Part shown: piece by piece, positions 42,521 through 51,375 of the stretch
Position numbering within the stretch: the first letter of the stretch is position 1
How the letters are laid out: every line of letters begins with the position of its first letter
From: Gemmobacter denitrificans
Lineage (GTDB): Bacteria; Pseudomonadota; Alphaproteobacteria; Rhodobacterales; Rhodobacteraceae
Direction: 5' to 3'
Assembly: GCF_036964905.1 (NCBI RefSeq)
Contig: NZ_JBALHR010000004.1
Location: forward strand, 186,001 to 250,000
DNA length: 64,000 nt
The notes under the pieces: generated by a model
The model's database searches: none
Seen by the model: the letters and a program-made list of their open reading frames with translations, nothing else
Told to the model about the DNA's origin: nothing
Program-made: the position numbers and the translations under genes

Positions 42521-42537
42521 TTGCTGCGGCGCAGCAA
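42521..42537. promoter_or_regulatory. Perfect palindrome after ybgC
   Basis: TTGCTGCG-G-CGCAGCAA, an exact 8-bp inverted repeat beginning four bases after the ybgC stop. It is followed by AAAATG, not a T-run, so it is not a classical terminator. It may separate ybgC expression from tolQRA or serve as an operator next to the tolQ promoter. Confidence 0.35.
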
Positions 42538-42574
42538 AATGATCGGCGGATTGCGGCCTTTTGACGAGGTTGTG

Positions 42575-42604
42575 TTGGCAATCCCCCTAAAATCAGGGTA
42601 GAAT
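42575..42604 (+). promoter_or_regulatory. Candidate sigma70 promoter for tolQRA
   Basis: TTGGCA (42575-42580) and TAGAAT (42599-42604) with an 18-base spacer, 54 bases before the tolQ ATG. It is a near match to the consensus in an otherwise GC-rich gap. Confidence 0.4.
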
Positions 42605-42658
42605 CAGGCGTAAGAGCGGCCGGGAAACGGCACGACAGCAAGAGCAGGCGTATACATC

Positions 42659-43360
42659 ATGGAAACCGTCACCGCGGCAAGCACGGCGGCAAGCGAGATC
42701 GACTTCTCGCTCATCGGGCTTTTTGCCCGTGCGACCATCACCGTCAAACTGGTGATGATCGGGCTATTGATCATGTCCTTCTGGTCATGGGCCATCATCA
42801 TTCGCAAACATCTGATGTTCCGCGCGGCACGGGCAGAGGCTGCGGTCTTCGACCGGGCCTTCTGGTCGGGCGAGCCGCTGGACGAGCTGTTCGAGAAGAT
42901 CGGCCCCGCCCCGGAAGGCCAGAGCGAAAAGATATTCGCGGCTGGCATGCTGGAATGGCGGCGCAGCCACCGACAGGATGGTGGGCTGATCGCGGGGGCG
43001 CAATCGCGCATCGACCGTGCGATGGATGTGGCCATTTCGCGCGAATCCGAAGCGCTGAACAGCGGCCTGTCCTTTCTGGCCACGGTGGGTTCGACTGCGC
43101 CCTTCATCGGGCTGTTCGGCACTGTCTATGGCATCATGCATGCCTTCACCGAAATCGCCGCCACCAAGAACACCGACCTCGCGACCGTGGCGCCGGGCAT
43201 CGCCGAGGCGCTGATGGCCACCGGGATCGGCCTTGTCGCCGCTATTCCCGCCGTGGTGTTCTACAACAAGCTGAATGCCGACAGCGAACGTATCCTGGGC
43301 GGATATGAGGCTTTTGCCGACGAATTCGCCACCATCCTGTCGCGCCAGCTGGACGCCTGA
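42659..43360 (+). CDS. tolQ: Tol-Pal system inner-membrane protein TolQ
   Basis: 233 residues with three TM segments: LIGLFARATITVKLVMIGLLIMSFWSWAII-type helix near 20-48 and two more in the C-terminal half (STAPFIGLFGTVYGIMHAF and TGIGLVAAIPAVVFYNKL). The ExbB/MotA-like core GSTAPFIGLFGTVYGI is present. TolQ with TolR uses proton motive force to drive TolA during outer membrane invagination. It is followed by tolR after three bases. Confidence 0.96.
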   Translation: METVTAASTAASEIDFSLIGLFARATITVKLVMIGLLIMSFWSWAIIIRKHLMFRAARAEAAVFDRAFWSGEPLDELFEKIGPAPEGQSEKIFAAGMLEWRRSHRQDGGLIAGAQSRIDRAMDVAISRESEALNSGLSFLATVGSTAPFIGLFGTVYGIMHAFTEIAATKNTDLATVAPGIAEALMATGIGLVAAIPAVVFYNKLNADSERILGGYEAFADEFATILSRQLDA

Positions 43361-43363
43361 CCC

Positions 43364-43861
43364 ATGGGAGCAGGGGTTGCCAAGAAATCGGGCGGGGGCG
43401 GTCGGCGCGGACGGCGGCGGGGCAATTCCGCTGCCATGTCTGACATCAACATCACGCCCTTTGTCGATGTGATGCTGGTCTTGCTCATCATCTTCATGGT
43501 GGCGGCACCGATGCTGACGGTTGGTGTGCCGCTGCAATTGCCGGAAACCGCCGCGGCCAGCCTGCCCACCGAACAGGAAGAGCCGCTGGCCCTGTCGATC
43601 GATGCGACGGGCAAGCTGTTCCTGATGAATGCTGAGGCCGACGAGACCACGCTGATCCCGCAATTGCAGGCGATTGCGGCCACGCGCGAGTCTGACAAGA
43701 TCTTTTTGCGCGCCGATGGGGCGGTGCCCTATGAACGGGTGGCGCAGGTGATGGGGGCGCTGAATGCGGCCGGGTTCCGCAATATCGGGCTGGTCACCGA
43801 CAGCAATGGCCCGCTGATGGGGGCCGAGGCGGGGGGCGCCGCCGCCCAGCCGAACGAATAG
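43364..43861 (+). CDS. tolR: Tol-Pal system inner-membrane protein TolR
   Basis: 165 residues. The single TM helix follows MSDINITPFVDVMLVLLIIF, with the essential proton-path Asp in FVDVMLVLL. A basic N terminus (KKSGGGGRRGRRRG) precedes it. The periplasmic domain ends in a ~15-residue Gly/Ala-rich tail. Start at the ATG 43364, three bases after tolQ. An alternative in-frame ATG at MSDINI would remove the basic leader, so the upstream start is a little uncertain. Confidence 0.95.
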   Translation: MGAGVAKKSGGGGRRGRRRGNSAAMSDINITPFVDVMLVLLIIFMVAAPMLTVGVPLQLPETAAASLPTEQEEPLALSIDATGKLFLMNAEADETTLIPQLQAIAATRESDKIFLRADGAVPYERVAQVMGALNAAGFRNIGLVTDSNGPLMGAEAGGAAAQPNE

Positions 43862-43868
43862 GTCGGCC

Positions 43869-45068
43869 ATGCTGCGTGACATGGACAAAAGCTTTGTCGT
43901 CTCGGGGGTCGGCCATACGGTCGTCATCCTCTGGGTGCTGTTCGGCGATGTCCTGTTTCGCCCACCGCCACCGGCAGAGCCTGAGGCCATGTCGGTCAGC
44001 ACGATTTCGAGCGCCGATTTCGACGCGATGATGGAGGCGGCAGGCGGTAGCGCAGCCCCGCCCGAGACCGAAACGCCCGAAGAGGTTGCGCCGACGCAAT
44101 CGCTGCGTCCACCAACGCGGCCCACGCCTCCGGTGGAAGAGCGTCCTGCCGAACCCGTGGCCGAACCGCCTCCGCCTGCGGAAGCGGACCCTGAACCTGT
44201 TGTCGATCCGCTGCCCGAAGCTGATGTGGCGCAGCCCGAGCCGGTGCCGGAACCGATTGCACCGCCGTCGGAACAGGAACAGCCGGTGGCCGTGATCACC
44301 AGTTCGCCCCGCCCGCGCCCACGCCCGTCGAACCGTGTGGCCCCGGTGCCTCAGGACGCGCCGCCCGAAGACGTGGCCGAAGCGGACGAGGTGCAGCAGG
44401 CCGTGGCCGAGGAAGCGACGCCCGAAACACCCCCGGCCGAAGAACAGCAAGAGGCCGCTGCACCGCCCGAGGCCGCGACCGAAGTGGTGACCGAGGCGAC
44501 GGAAACCGAGCAACAGGCAACGCTGGCCCCGACCAGCTCCAAACGCCCGCAATCCCGGCCCCGCCGCCCCGATCCGACACCTGAACCGCCGCGCACAGCG
44601 GCCAGCAGTTCCAATGTTGACGCCCAGGCCACCGATGATGCCGTGGCCGAGGCGCTGGCCGCCGAAGCGGCAGAGGCTGCAGCGGCAGAGGCCGCTGCGG
44701 CTGCCGCAAACCAGAACAGCGCACCGGGCCGCGGGATCGCCGCCAACGGGCCGCCCATGTCATCGGGTGAAAAGGATGCGCTGCGCGTGGCGGTGGAGCG
44801 TTGCTGGAATGTGGGGTCGCTATCCACCGAGGCGCAGCGCGCCGTCATTTCGATTTACGTCACCATCGGCCCCGACAAGAAGCCGGTTGCGACCAGTATC
44901 GAACTGGCGTCGAACAGCGCATCCGATGCTGCAGGGCGGCAGGCCTTCGAGGCGGCACGGCGCGCAATTCTGCGCTGCGGAGCCAATGGCTTCCCGCTGC
45001 CGGATGAAAAGTATGAATCATGGCGCGAACTGGAATTGATCTTCGACAAGGGAAGGGTGGGCCTGTGA
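43869..45068 (+). CDS. tolA: Tol-Pal system protein TolA
   Basis: 399 residues. An N-terminal TM helix (SFVVSGVGHTVVILWVLFGDVLF) precedes a ~260-residue low-complexity region rich in Pro, Glu and Ala (e.g. EERPAEPVAEPPPPAEADPEP and AEALAAEAAEAAAAEAAAAA). The C-terminal ~95 residues (GEKDALRVAVERCWNVGSLS...) form the TolA domain III-like fold that binds TolB/Pal. The central region is more proline-rich than the helical one of E. coli. Cys in CWNV and LRCG could pair. Start choice between codon 1 and the ATG at codon 5 is open. Confidence 0.93.
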   Translation: MLRDMDKSFVVSGVGHTVVILWVLFGDVLFRPPPPAEPEAMSVSTISSADFDAMMEAAGGSAAPPETETPEEVAPTQSLRPPTRPTPPVEERPAEPVAEPPPPAEADPEPVVDPLPEADVAQPEPVPEPIAPPSEQEQPVAVITSSPRPRPRPSNRVAPVPQDAPPEDVAEADEVQQAVAEEATPETPPAEEQQEAAAPPEAATEVVTEATETEQQATLAPTSSKRPQSRPRRPDPTPEPPRTAASSSNVDAQATDDAVAEALAAEAAEAAAAEAAAAAANQNSAPGRGIAANGPPMSSGEKDALRVAVERCWNVGSLSTEAQRAVISIYVTIGPDKKPVATSIELASNSASDAAGRQAFEAARRAILRCGANGFPLPDEKYESWRELELIFDKGRVGL

Positions 45069-45295
45069 TCGGGTGGATGCGACAAGGTCCCTCTTGCATG
45101 CCCGGGGCAGCCCCTGGGCCGAACAGGCCCGGCCAGCCCGGGGTATGGGGAAGGTGATCCTTGGCCTCAGCAGTTGAACGAATGCGGTCGGGGTGCCGAC
45201 CAAACAGCACAGGGCGCGGTGATCCCGCCCATGGGAACAGGACAGACGGCGGGCCGCACGGGTGCCGCCGCGACAAAAGGAAAGCAGAGGCCCGG
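45069..45295 (+). other. 227-base structured gap between tolA and tolB
   Basis: No gene seen. It contains the dyad GCCCGGGG-CAG-CCCCTGGGC (45100-45119) and the exact hairpin GGTCGG-GGTG-CCGACC (45186-45201). In many tol operons tolA and tolB are close, so this gap may contain an internal promoter or a processing site that sets TolB/Pal levels apart from TolQRA. Confidence 0.4.
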
Positions 45296-46624
45296 ATGAG
45301 CAGGTTTCGCACTCTTCTGACGGCGGCCGCCATGGTCGCCACCACCATTGCAGGCCAGTCGATGCTGGCCACGCCGGCCGAAGCCCGGCTGACGATCACC
45401 CTGGGCAGCCCGGTGATCGAACCCATGCCCTTCGCGCTTCCGACCTTTGTGGATGAAGGTGGCGCGGGCGAGCTGGCGGCCAATATCAGCAGCGTGATCG
45501 CCGCCGATCTGGCCGGGACGGGGCTGTTCGCGCAGATCCCGCCCAATGCCTATATCCAGCAGATCACGTCTTTTGACACGGCGGTGTCCTATCCCGATTG
45601 GCAGGCGATCAATGCGCAGGCGCTGATCACCGGTGCGGTGCAGGCAAGTGGCGGGCAGGTGGCGGTGAAGTTCTGCCTGCATGACGTCTTTGCCAATGGC
45701 ACGCTGGAAGATTGCCTGCAATTCGCGGGCGATGCCGGCAGCTGGCGCCGGGTGGCGCATAAGGTGGCCGATGCGGTCTATAGCCGGATCACCGGTGAAA
45801 GCGGCTATTTCGACAGCCGCGTGGTGTTCGTGTCGGAAGCAGGCCCCAAATCCGAACGGCAAAAGCGGCTGGCGGTGATGGACTATGACGGCGCGAATGT
45901 GTCCTATCTGACGGATTCCTCGTCCATCGTGCTGGCGCCGCGTTTTTCGCCTGCCGGGGACCGTATCCTGTTCACCTCCTATTCTTCGGGCTTTCCGCAG
46001 ATCTATGTGATGGATGTCGCCAATCTGGCGATCCGGGGGCTGGGGGAACAGCCGGGCACCATGACCTTTGCCCCACGTTTTTCGCCGGACGGGCAGACCG
46101 TGGTGTTCAGCCTGGAACGCGGCGGCAATACCGATATCTATTCGCTGAACGTGAATGGGGGCGGTCTGCGGCAATTGACCAATTCCCCTGCCATCGAAAC
46201 CGCGCCCTCCTTCAGCCCGGATGGCAGCCAGATCGTCTTTGAAAGCGACCGGTCGGGCAACCAGCAGCTTTATGTCATGCCCGCCTCGGGCGGCGAGGGC
46301 ACGCGGATTTCGGGCGGCGCGGGGCGCTATGGCACCCCGGTCTGGTCGCCGCGCGGTGATTACATCGCCTTCACCAAGCAGAATGCAGGCCGGTTCCATA
46401 TCGGCGTGATGCTGGCCGATGGCACCGAGGAAAAACTGCTGACCTCGAGCTACATCGACGAAGGACCGACCTGGTCGCCCAATGGGCGTGTGATCATGTT
46501 CACCCGGCAAGACCCGGGTGGTGATCCGATGCTGTATTCGGTCGATGTTTCGGGGCGCAATCTGAAGCGGATCCAGACCGGCACGGCGGCATCCGACCCG
46601 GCATGGTCGCCCTTGCTTCCGTAA
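45296..46624 (+). CDS. tolB: Tol-Pal system periplasmic protein TolB
   Basis: 442 residues from the ATG preceded by AGAGG. Signal peptide MSRFRTLLTAAAMVATTIAG to ATPAEA, then the TolB N-terminal domain (LTITLGSPVIEPMPFALPTF) and a C-terminal six-bladed beta-propeller with repeated SPDG-type motifs (APRFSPDGQTVVFSLERGG, APSFSPDGSQIVFESDRSG, GPTWSPNGRVIMFTR). TolB shuttles between Pal and OmpA/TolA in the periplasm. The N-terminal TolA-box-like region after the signal is not obviously conserved here. Confidence 0.96.
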   Translation: MSRFRTLLTAAAMVATTIAGQSMLATPAEARLTITLGSPVIEPMPFALPTFVDEGGAGELAANISSVIAADLAGTGLFAQIPPNAYIQQITSFDTAVSYPDWQAINAQALITGAVQASGGQVAVKFCLHDVFANGTLEDCLQFAGDAGSWRRVAHKVADAVYSRITGESGYFDSRVVFVSEAGPKSERQKRLAVMDYDGANVSYLTDSSSIVLAPRFSPAGDRILFTSYSSGFPQIYVMDVANLAIRGLGEQPGTMTFAPRFSPDGQTVVFSLERGGNTDIYSLNVNGGGLRQLTNSPAIETAPSFSPDGSQIVFESDRSGNQQLYVMPASGGEGTRISGGAGRYGTPVWSPRGDYIAFTKQNAGRFHIGVMLADGTEEKLLTSSYIDEGPTWSPNGRVIMFTRQDPGGDPMLYSVDVSGRNLKRIQTGTAASDPAWSPLLP

Positions 46625-46636
46625 CAAAGTTCACGC

Positions 46637-46659
46637 GCCCACCGATTCCCCCGGTGGGC
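46637..46659 (+). promoter_or_regulatory. Intercistronic hairpin between tolB and pal
   Basis: GCCCACCG (46637-46644) and CGGTGGGC (46652-46659) form a perfect 8-bp stem with a seven-base loop and no T-run. It lies 12 bases after tolB and 52 before pal. It could stabilise the 3' end of the upstream message or allow differential pal expression. Confidence 0.4.
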
Positions 46660-46711
46660 CAAACCTGATACGCTGGCCCGGTCGGGACAGCACCACGCAA
46701 AGGATAAAAAC

Positions 46712-47239
46712 ATGGCGTATATTGGCAAAGCCCTGCTTCTGATTTCGGTTCTGGGTCTGGCCGCCTGCAACAACCCCAACCGCTATGGTGCGGGCGGGGC
46801 AAATGGCGGCGCGGGTGGGCTTGGTGCAGGCGGGATCAACGGGTCGGCCCTGGGCGGGCCGAATGATCCGACTTCGGTCGCCTATTTCCAGCAGACACTC
46901 GGGGACCGCGTCTTCTTCGCGGTGGACCAATCCACCCTGTCGGACGAGGCCCGCGCGATCCTGACCCGTCAGGCGCAATGGCTCAACACCAATGCCGATT
47001 TCGCGATCATCATCGAAGGCCATGCCGACGAACAGGGCACGCGCGAATACAACCTTGCCCTTGGGGCCCGCCGTGCCAGCGCGGTGCAGAACTTCCTGAT
47101 TTCGCAAGGCGTTGCCGGGCATCGCATGCGCACCGTGTCTTATGGCAAGGAACGCCCGATCGAAGTCTGCGCCAGCGAGGCCTGCTTCTCCAAGAACCGG
47201 CGCGCGGTGACCGTGCTGTCGGCAGGCGCGGGGGCCTGA
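46712..47239 (+). CDS. pal: Peptidoglycan-associated lipoprotein
   Basis: 175 residues. Signal peptide with lipobox LAAC (Cys19), then a Gly/Asn-rich linker (residues ~20-50) and an OmpA-type peptidoglycan-binding domain (FAIIIEGHADEQGTREYNLALGARRA). The Asp and Arg that bind meso-DAP lie in HADEQGTREYN and GARRA. Pal ties the outer membrane to peptidoglycan and is recycled by TolB. Clear ribosome site AAGGA ten bases ahead. Confidence 0.97.
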   Translation: MAYIGKALLLISVLGLAACNNPNRYGAGGANGGAGGLGAGGINGSALGGPNDPTSVAYFQQTLGDRVFFAVDQSTLSDEARAILTRQAQWLNTNADFAIIIEGHADEQGTREYNLALGARRASAVQNFLISQGVAGHRMRTVSYGKERPIEVCASEACFSKNRRAVTVLSAGAGA

Positions 47240-47241
47240 GG

Positions 47242-48054
47242 ATGATGCGCCTTCGCGTCTTTGCGCTGGCGCTGATGCTGCTGCCCGGTCTGGCATTTGC
47301 GCAGGACCGGGCGCAGTCATTGGCCGATATCAAGGCCGAGCTTGCCGCGCTGAACGGCGAGTTCGCGGCGCTGAAACAGGAATTGGTGACCACCGGCGCG
47401 GTGGCAACCGGCGTGGCCGGCGCCAATGCGCTGGAGCGGCTGGACGCGATCGAGGCCGCATTGATGCGCCTGACCGCCAAGACCGAACAGGTGGAACTGA
47501 AGGTGAACCGTGTGGTCGCGGACGGCACCAACCGGATCGGCGATCTGGAGTTCCGCGTGGTGGAACTGGAAGGTGGCGATGTCGGGGCCATTCCGCCCAC
47601 GTCCGCACTGGGCGGCGATACCGCCCCGGCACCCATCGAAACCACCCCCGCAGCACCGGGGCCCGAACTTGCGGTCGGGGAACAGGGCGATTTTGACCGG
47701 GCCAAGGAGGTGCTCGGTCAGGGTGACTTTCGAGCCGCCGCGGAAAAGTTTGCGGCCTTTGCCACGGCCTACCCGGGCAGCCCCCTGATGCAGGAAGCGC
47801 AGGTCCTGCAGGGCGATGCGCTGAAACAGGCGGGCGATACGGCAGGGGCGGCGCGGTCCTGGCTGAATGCCTTTTCCGGACGGCCTGATGGCCCGATGGC
47901 AGGGCTGGCACTGGTCAAGCTGGGGCAGGGTCTGGCCGATCTTGGACAGGTGGCCGAGGCCTGCGTGACCCTGCAGGAAGTGGGTCTTCGCTTCCCCGGC
48001 AGTGCCGACGCGACCGAAGCGCAGGGCAAACTGGCCGCCTTGGCCTGCCAATGA
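47242..48054 (+). CDS. cpoB: Cell division coordinator CpoB (YbgF)
   Basis: 270 residues from tandem ATG codons at 47242 and 47245, immediately after the pal stop. Signal peptide MRLRVFALALMLLPGLAFA, an N-terminal coiled coil (LADIKAELAALNGEFAALKQELV, DAIEAALMRLTAKTEQVELKV) for trimerisation, then TPR-like repeats (AKEVLGQGDFRAAAEKFAAF, GDTAGAARSWLNAF, GLALVKLGQGLADLGQ). CpoB links Tol energy to PBP1B activity. Its stop overlaps the tilS ATG. Confidence 0.93.
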   Translation: MMRLRVFALALMLLPGLAFAQDRAQSLADIKAELAALNGEFAALKQELVTTGAVATGVAGANALERLDAIEAALMRLTAKTEQVELKVNRVVADGTNRIGDLEFRVVELEGGDVGAIPPTSALGGDTAPAPIETTPAAPGPELAVGEQGDFDRAKEVLGQGDFRAAAEKFAAFATAYPGSPLMQEAQVLQGDALKQAGDTAGAARSWLNAFSGRPDGPMAGLALVKLGQGLADLGQVAEACVTLQEVGLRFPGSADATEAQGKLAALACQ

Positions 48055-49322
48055 CCGATGGGTCGCTGATGGAAAGCGCAGAAGTCGCGCTTTTGCAGAC
48101 AGTGGCCCAGGCGCTTGTTCCGGCGCGGCCTTGCGGGGCCGCGCCCTTGTCTTTGGCGGTGGCGGTTTCGGGCGGTGGCGATTCTGTCGCGCTGCTGCAT
48201 CTGTTGCACCGCACGGCACCCGCCGCAGGCCTTACCCTGCATGCCGTCACGGTGGATCACGGCTTGCGGCCTGACAGTGCGGCCGAGGCGGCGCAGGTTG
48301 CAGAGCTTTGCGCGGGGCTTGGTATCCCGCATCGGGTGCTGCGCTGGTCGGGCCCGGCGGCGCAGGGCAACCTGATGGATCAGGCCCGCCGCGCCCGGAT
48401 TGCCCTGATCGCCGATTGGGCGCGGGGGCAGGGCATCCCCCATGTGATGCTGGGCCATACGGCCGATGATAACGCCGAAAGCTTTCTGATGAACCTGGGG
48501 CGCGCGGCGGGATTGGATGGCCTGTCGGGGATGCGGGGGCAGTGGCAGGAGCAGGGCATCGCATGGCATCGCCCGCTGTTGCGCCACACCCGCGAAACCC
48601 TGCGCGCCTATCTGCGCCGCAATGGGCTGGGCTGGATCGACGATCCGTCGAATGACAATGACCGTTTCACGCGGGTAAAGGCCCGACGTGCGCTGAAGGC
48701 GTTGAAGCCGCTGGGGATAACGGTCGATCGGCTGTCAGATGTGATTTCCAATCTGTCAGCTGCGCGGGATACGGTGCAAAACTCGGTGGCCCATGCCGCC
48801 CGCGACCGGGTGACAGTGACCGGGGGGGCGCTTCAGGTCCAGAGGTCTGCGCTGATTGACAGCGACCCGGAAATCCGCCGCCGCCTGCTGATTGCGATGA
48901 TCCAATGGTACAGCGGCGCGCCATATCCCCCGCGGGAAAGCAAGCTTTCCCAGCTTTTCACAGCGCTGGCCGAAGGCAGGGATGCCACGTTGGGCGGGGT
49001 GCGGTTCCGCTGCAAGGGCGACATCTGCATGGTGAGCCGCGAGTTGCGCGCGGTCATGGGGCCGGTACAGCCCGGCCTGATCTGGGATCATCGCTGGCAC
49101 TTGTCCGGCCCCGTGCAGGAAGGGCAGGCCATTGCCGCGCTTGGCCCTGACGGTTTGCGCCAATGCCCCGGCTGGCGGGATCATGGATCGCGCGATGCGC
49201 TTCTGGCCAGCCCCGGCATCTGGCTGGGGGATCGGCTGATTTCCGCCCCGCTGGCCGGAAAAACCGCAGGCTGGACCGCGACATTGAGCCCCGACTTCAG
49301 CTTATTCGTCATATCGCATTGA
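48051..49322 (+). CDS. tilS: tRNA(Ile)-lysidine synthetase
   Basis: 423 residues, ATGA overlap with cpoB. The PP-loop SGGxDS is VAVSGGGDSVALLHLL (~38-53). HTADDNAESFLMNLGRA and NDNDRFTRVKARRAL follow the family pattern. TilS converts C34 of tRNA-Ile(CAU) to lysidine, changing both codon reading and charging by IleRS. ileS itself lies in this window 17 kb away. Coupling to cpoB places an essential tRNA modification gene at the end of the tol operon. Confidence 0.94.
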   Translation: MTDGSLMESAEVALLQTVAQALVPARPCGAAPLSLAVAVSGGGDSVALLHLLHRTAPAAGLTLHAVTVDHGLRPDSAAEAAQVAELCAGLGIPHRVLRWSGPAAQGNLMDQARRARIALIADWARGQGIPHVMLGHTADDNAESFLMNLGRAAGLDGLSGMRGQWQEQGIAWHRPLLRHTRETLRAYLRRNGLGWIDDPSNDNDRFTRVKARRALKALKPLGITVDRLSDVISNLSAARDTVQNSVAHAARDRVTVTGGALQVQRSALIDSDPEIRRRLLIAMIQWYSGAPYPPRESKLSQLFTALAEGRDATLGGVRFRCKGDICMVSRELRAVMGPVQPGLIWDHRWHLSGPVQEGQAIAALGPDGLRQCPGWRDHGSRDALLASPGIWLGDRLISAPLAGKTAGWTATLSPDFSLFVISH

Positions 49323-49402
49323 ACCCCGGCCCCAGATGTCTATTTTAGTCCCAAGATCGCGCGGGCGCCGCCCTCTCGCGCCCGCTTCCAAGGAGTTCCC
49401 TC

Positions 49403-51316
49403 GTGGGTAACGCACGCAATATCGCTTTCTGGGTTGTTCTGTTCCTGTTGATCCTTGCGCTGTTCAACATGTTCAGCACCGGAACCACTACGACCGCCTC
49501 GCGCAACCTGTCGTATTCCGAATTCATTGCCCGGGTCGATGAAGGCCAAGTGCAAAGCGTGACGCTGGATGGCGAACGGGTTCTGGTGCGTGGCAAGGAT
49601 GGAAACACCTATGCCACCATCAAGCCGCAGGGCGAAGAAATCACCGACCGGCTGATCGCCAAGGGCGTGGAAGTGAAGGCCGAACCGCAGGAACAATCGG
49701 GCCTGCTCAGCCTGCTGGGGGTCTGGTTGCCCTTCATCGTGCTGATCGGCATCTGGATCTTCTTCATGAACCGGATGCAGGGTGGCGGACGCGGCGGGGC
49801 CATGGGCTTTGGCAAATCGCGCGCCAAGCTGCTGACCGAAAAGCAGGGCCGCGTGACCTTTGATGACGTGGCCGGCATCGACGAAGCCAAGGAAGAACTG
49901 GAAGAGATTGTCGAATTCCTGCGCAACCCGCAGAAATTCAGCCGTCTGGGCGGCAAGATCCCCAAGGGCGCGCTGCTGGTCGGCCCGCCCGGCACCGGTA
50001 AAACCCTTCTGGCCCGGGCGATTGCGGGCGAGGCGGGTGTGCCCTTCTTCACCATCTCGGGCTCGGATTTCGTGGAAATGTTCGTGGGGGTCGGTGCATC
50101 CCGTGTGCGCGACATGTTCGAACAGGCCAAGAAGAACGCACCCTGCATCGTGTTCATCGACGAGATTGACGCGGTGGGCCGCGCCCGGGGCGTGGGCATC
50201 GGCGGCGGCAATGACGAACGCGAACAGACCCTGAACCAGCTTCTGGTCGAAATGGATGGGTTCGAGGCGAATGAAGGCGTGATCATCATCGCCGCCACCA
50301 ACCGCAAGGATGTGCTGGACCCGGCACTGCTACGCCCCGGCCGTTTTGACCGTCAGATCCATGTGCCCAACCCCGACATCAAGGGCCGCGAAAAGATACT
50401 GACGGTGCATGCCCGCAAGGTGCCGGTCGGGCCTGACGTGGACCTGCGCACCATCGCGCGCGGCACCCCGGGCTTTTCGGGCGCCGATCTGATGAACCTT
50501 GTGAACGAGGCGGCGCTGATGGCTGCCCGCGTTGGCCGCCGCTTTGTCACCATGGATGATTTCGAAAACGCCAAGGACAAGGTGATGATGGGGGCAGAGC
50601 GCCGTTCGATGGTGCTGACGCAGGACCAGCGGGAAAAGACCGCTTATCACGAGGCTGGTCATGCCATCGTCGGGCTGAAACTGCCGAAATGCGACCCGGT
50701 CTACAAGGCCACCATCATCCCGCGCGGCGGTGCCCTTGGCATGGTGGTCAGCCTGCCCGAAATGGACCGGCTGCAGATGCACAAGGATGAGGCCAAGCAG
50801 AAGATCGCGATGACCATGGCTGGCAAGGCCGCCGAGATCATCAAATATGGCGAAGAGGGCGTGTCCTCTGGCCCGGTGGGCGATATCCAGCAGGCATCCA
50901 GCCTTGCCCGCGCGATGGTGATGCGGTGGGGCATGTCGGATGTTGTGGGCAATGTCGATTATGCCGAGGCGCATCAGGGCTATACCGGCAATACCGGGGG
51001 CTTCTCGGTGTCAGCCGAAACCAAGCAGCTGATCGAAGCCGAAGTGAAGCGGCTGATTGACGATGGCTATCAGGAGGCCCGCCGCATCCTGCTGGAGAAC
51101 GAGCAAGAGTTCGAGCGCATGGCGCAGGGGCTGCTGGAATATGAAACCCTGACCGGCGACGAGATTCGCAAGGTCATCGCAGGTGAACCGCTGGGCGGCG
51201 ACAGCGATGCCGGAACCGGTGGTGACAGCGGTGGAGGCGGGTCGGTTCTGGCGATCCCCAAGACCAAACCGCGCGTCAAACCCGATGGCGGAATGGAACC
51301 CGAGCCCACCGCCTGA
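49403..51316 (+). CDS. ftsH: ATP-dependent zinc metalloprotease FtsH
   Basis: 637 residues, GTG start with AAGGAG seven bases ahead. TM1 (NIAFWVVLFLLILALFNMF) and TM2 (LLGVWLPFIVLIGIWIFFM) flank a periplasmic domain. The AAA domain has GPPGTGKTLLARAIAGE (Walker A), VFIDEIDAVGRARG (Walker B) and the SRH ATNRKDVLDPALLRPGRFD. The protease site is HEAGHAI (zinc). C-terminal low-complexity tail GDSDAGTGGDSGGGG. FtsH degrades membrane and regulatory proteins and controls LpxC levels. It follows tilS after 80 bases. Confidence 0.97.
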   Translation: MGNARNIAFWVVLFLLILALFNMFSTGTTTTASRNLSYSEFIARVDEGQVQSVTLDGERVLVRGKDGNTYATIKPQGEEITDRLIAKGVEVKAEPQEQSGLLSLLGVWLPFIVLIGIWIFFMNRMQGGGRGGAMGFGKSRAKLLTEKQGRVTFDDVAGIDEAKEELEEIVEFLRNPQKFSRLGGKIPKGALLVGPPGTGKTLLARAIAGEAGVPFFTISGSDFVEMFVGVGASRVRDMFEQAKKNAPCIVFIDEIDAVGRARGVGIGGGNDEREQTLNQLLVEMDGFEANEGVIIIAATNRKDVLDPALLRPGRFDRQIHVPNPDIKGREKILTVHARKVPVGPDVDLRTIARGTPGFSGADLMNLVNEAALMAARVGRRFVTMDDFENAKDKVMMGAERRSMVLTQDQREKTAYHEAGHAIVGLKLPKCDPVYKATIIPRGGALGMVVSLPEMDRLQMHKDEAKQKIAMTMAGKAAEIIKYGEEGVSSGPVGDIQQASSLARAMVMRWGMSDVVGNVDYAEAHQGYTGNTGGFSVSAETKQLIEAEVKRLIDDGYQEARRILLENEQEFERMAQGLLEYETLTGDEIRKVIAGEPLGGDSDAGTGGDSGGGGSVLAIPKTKPRVKPDGGMEPEPTA

Positions 51317-51338
51317 GTGACGCAAGACGCATCAAATG

Positions 51339-51375
51339 ACCCCGGAGCCCAGGCAGGGCACCGGGGTTTTTCTTT
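51339..51375 (+). terminator. Strong Rho-independent terminator after ftsH
   Basis: CCCCGG (51340-51345) with inner GCCC (51347-51350) pairs with GGGC (51356-51359) and CCGGGG (51361-51366), loop AGGCA, then TTTTTCTTTT. The near-perfect two-part stem and long T-run leave little doubt that it ends the tilS-ftsH transcript. Confidence 0.9.
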
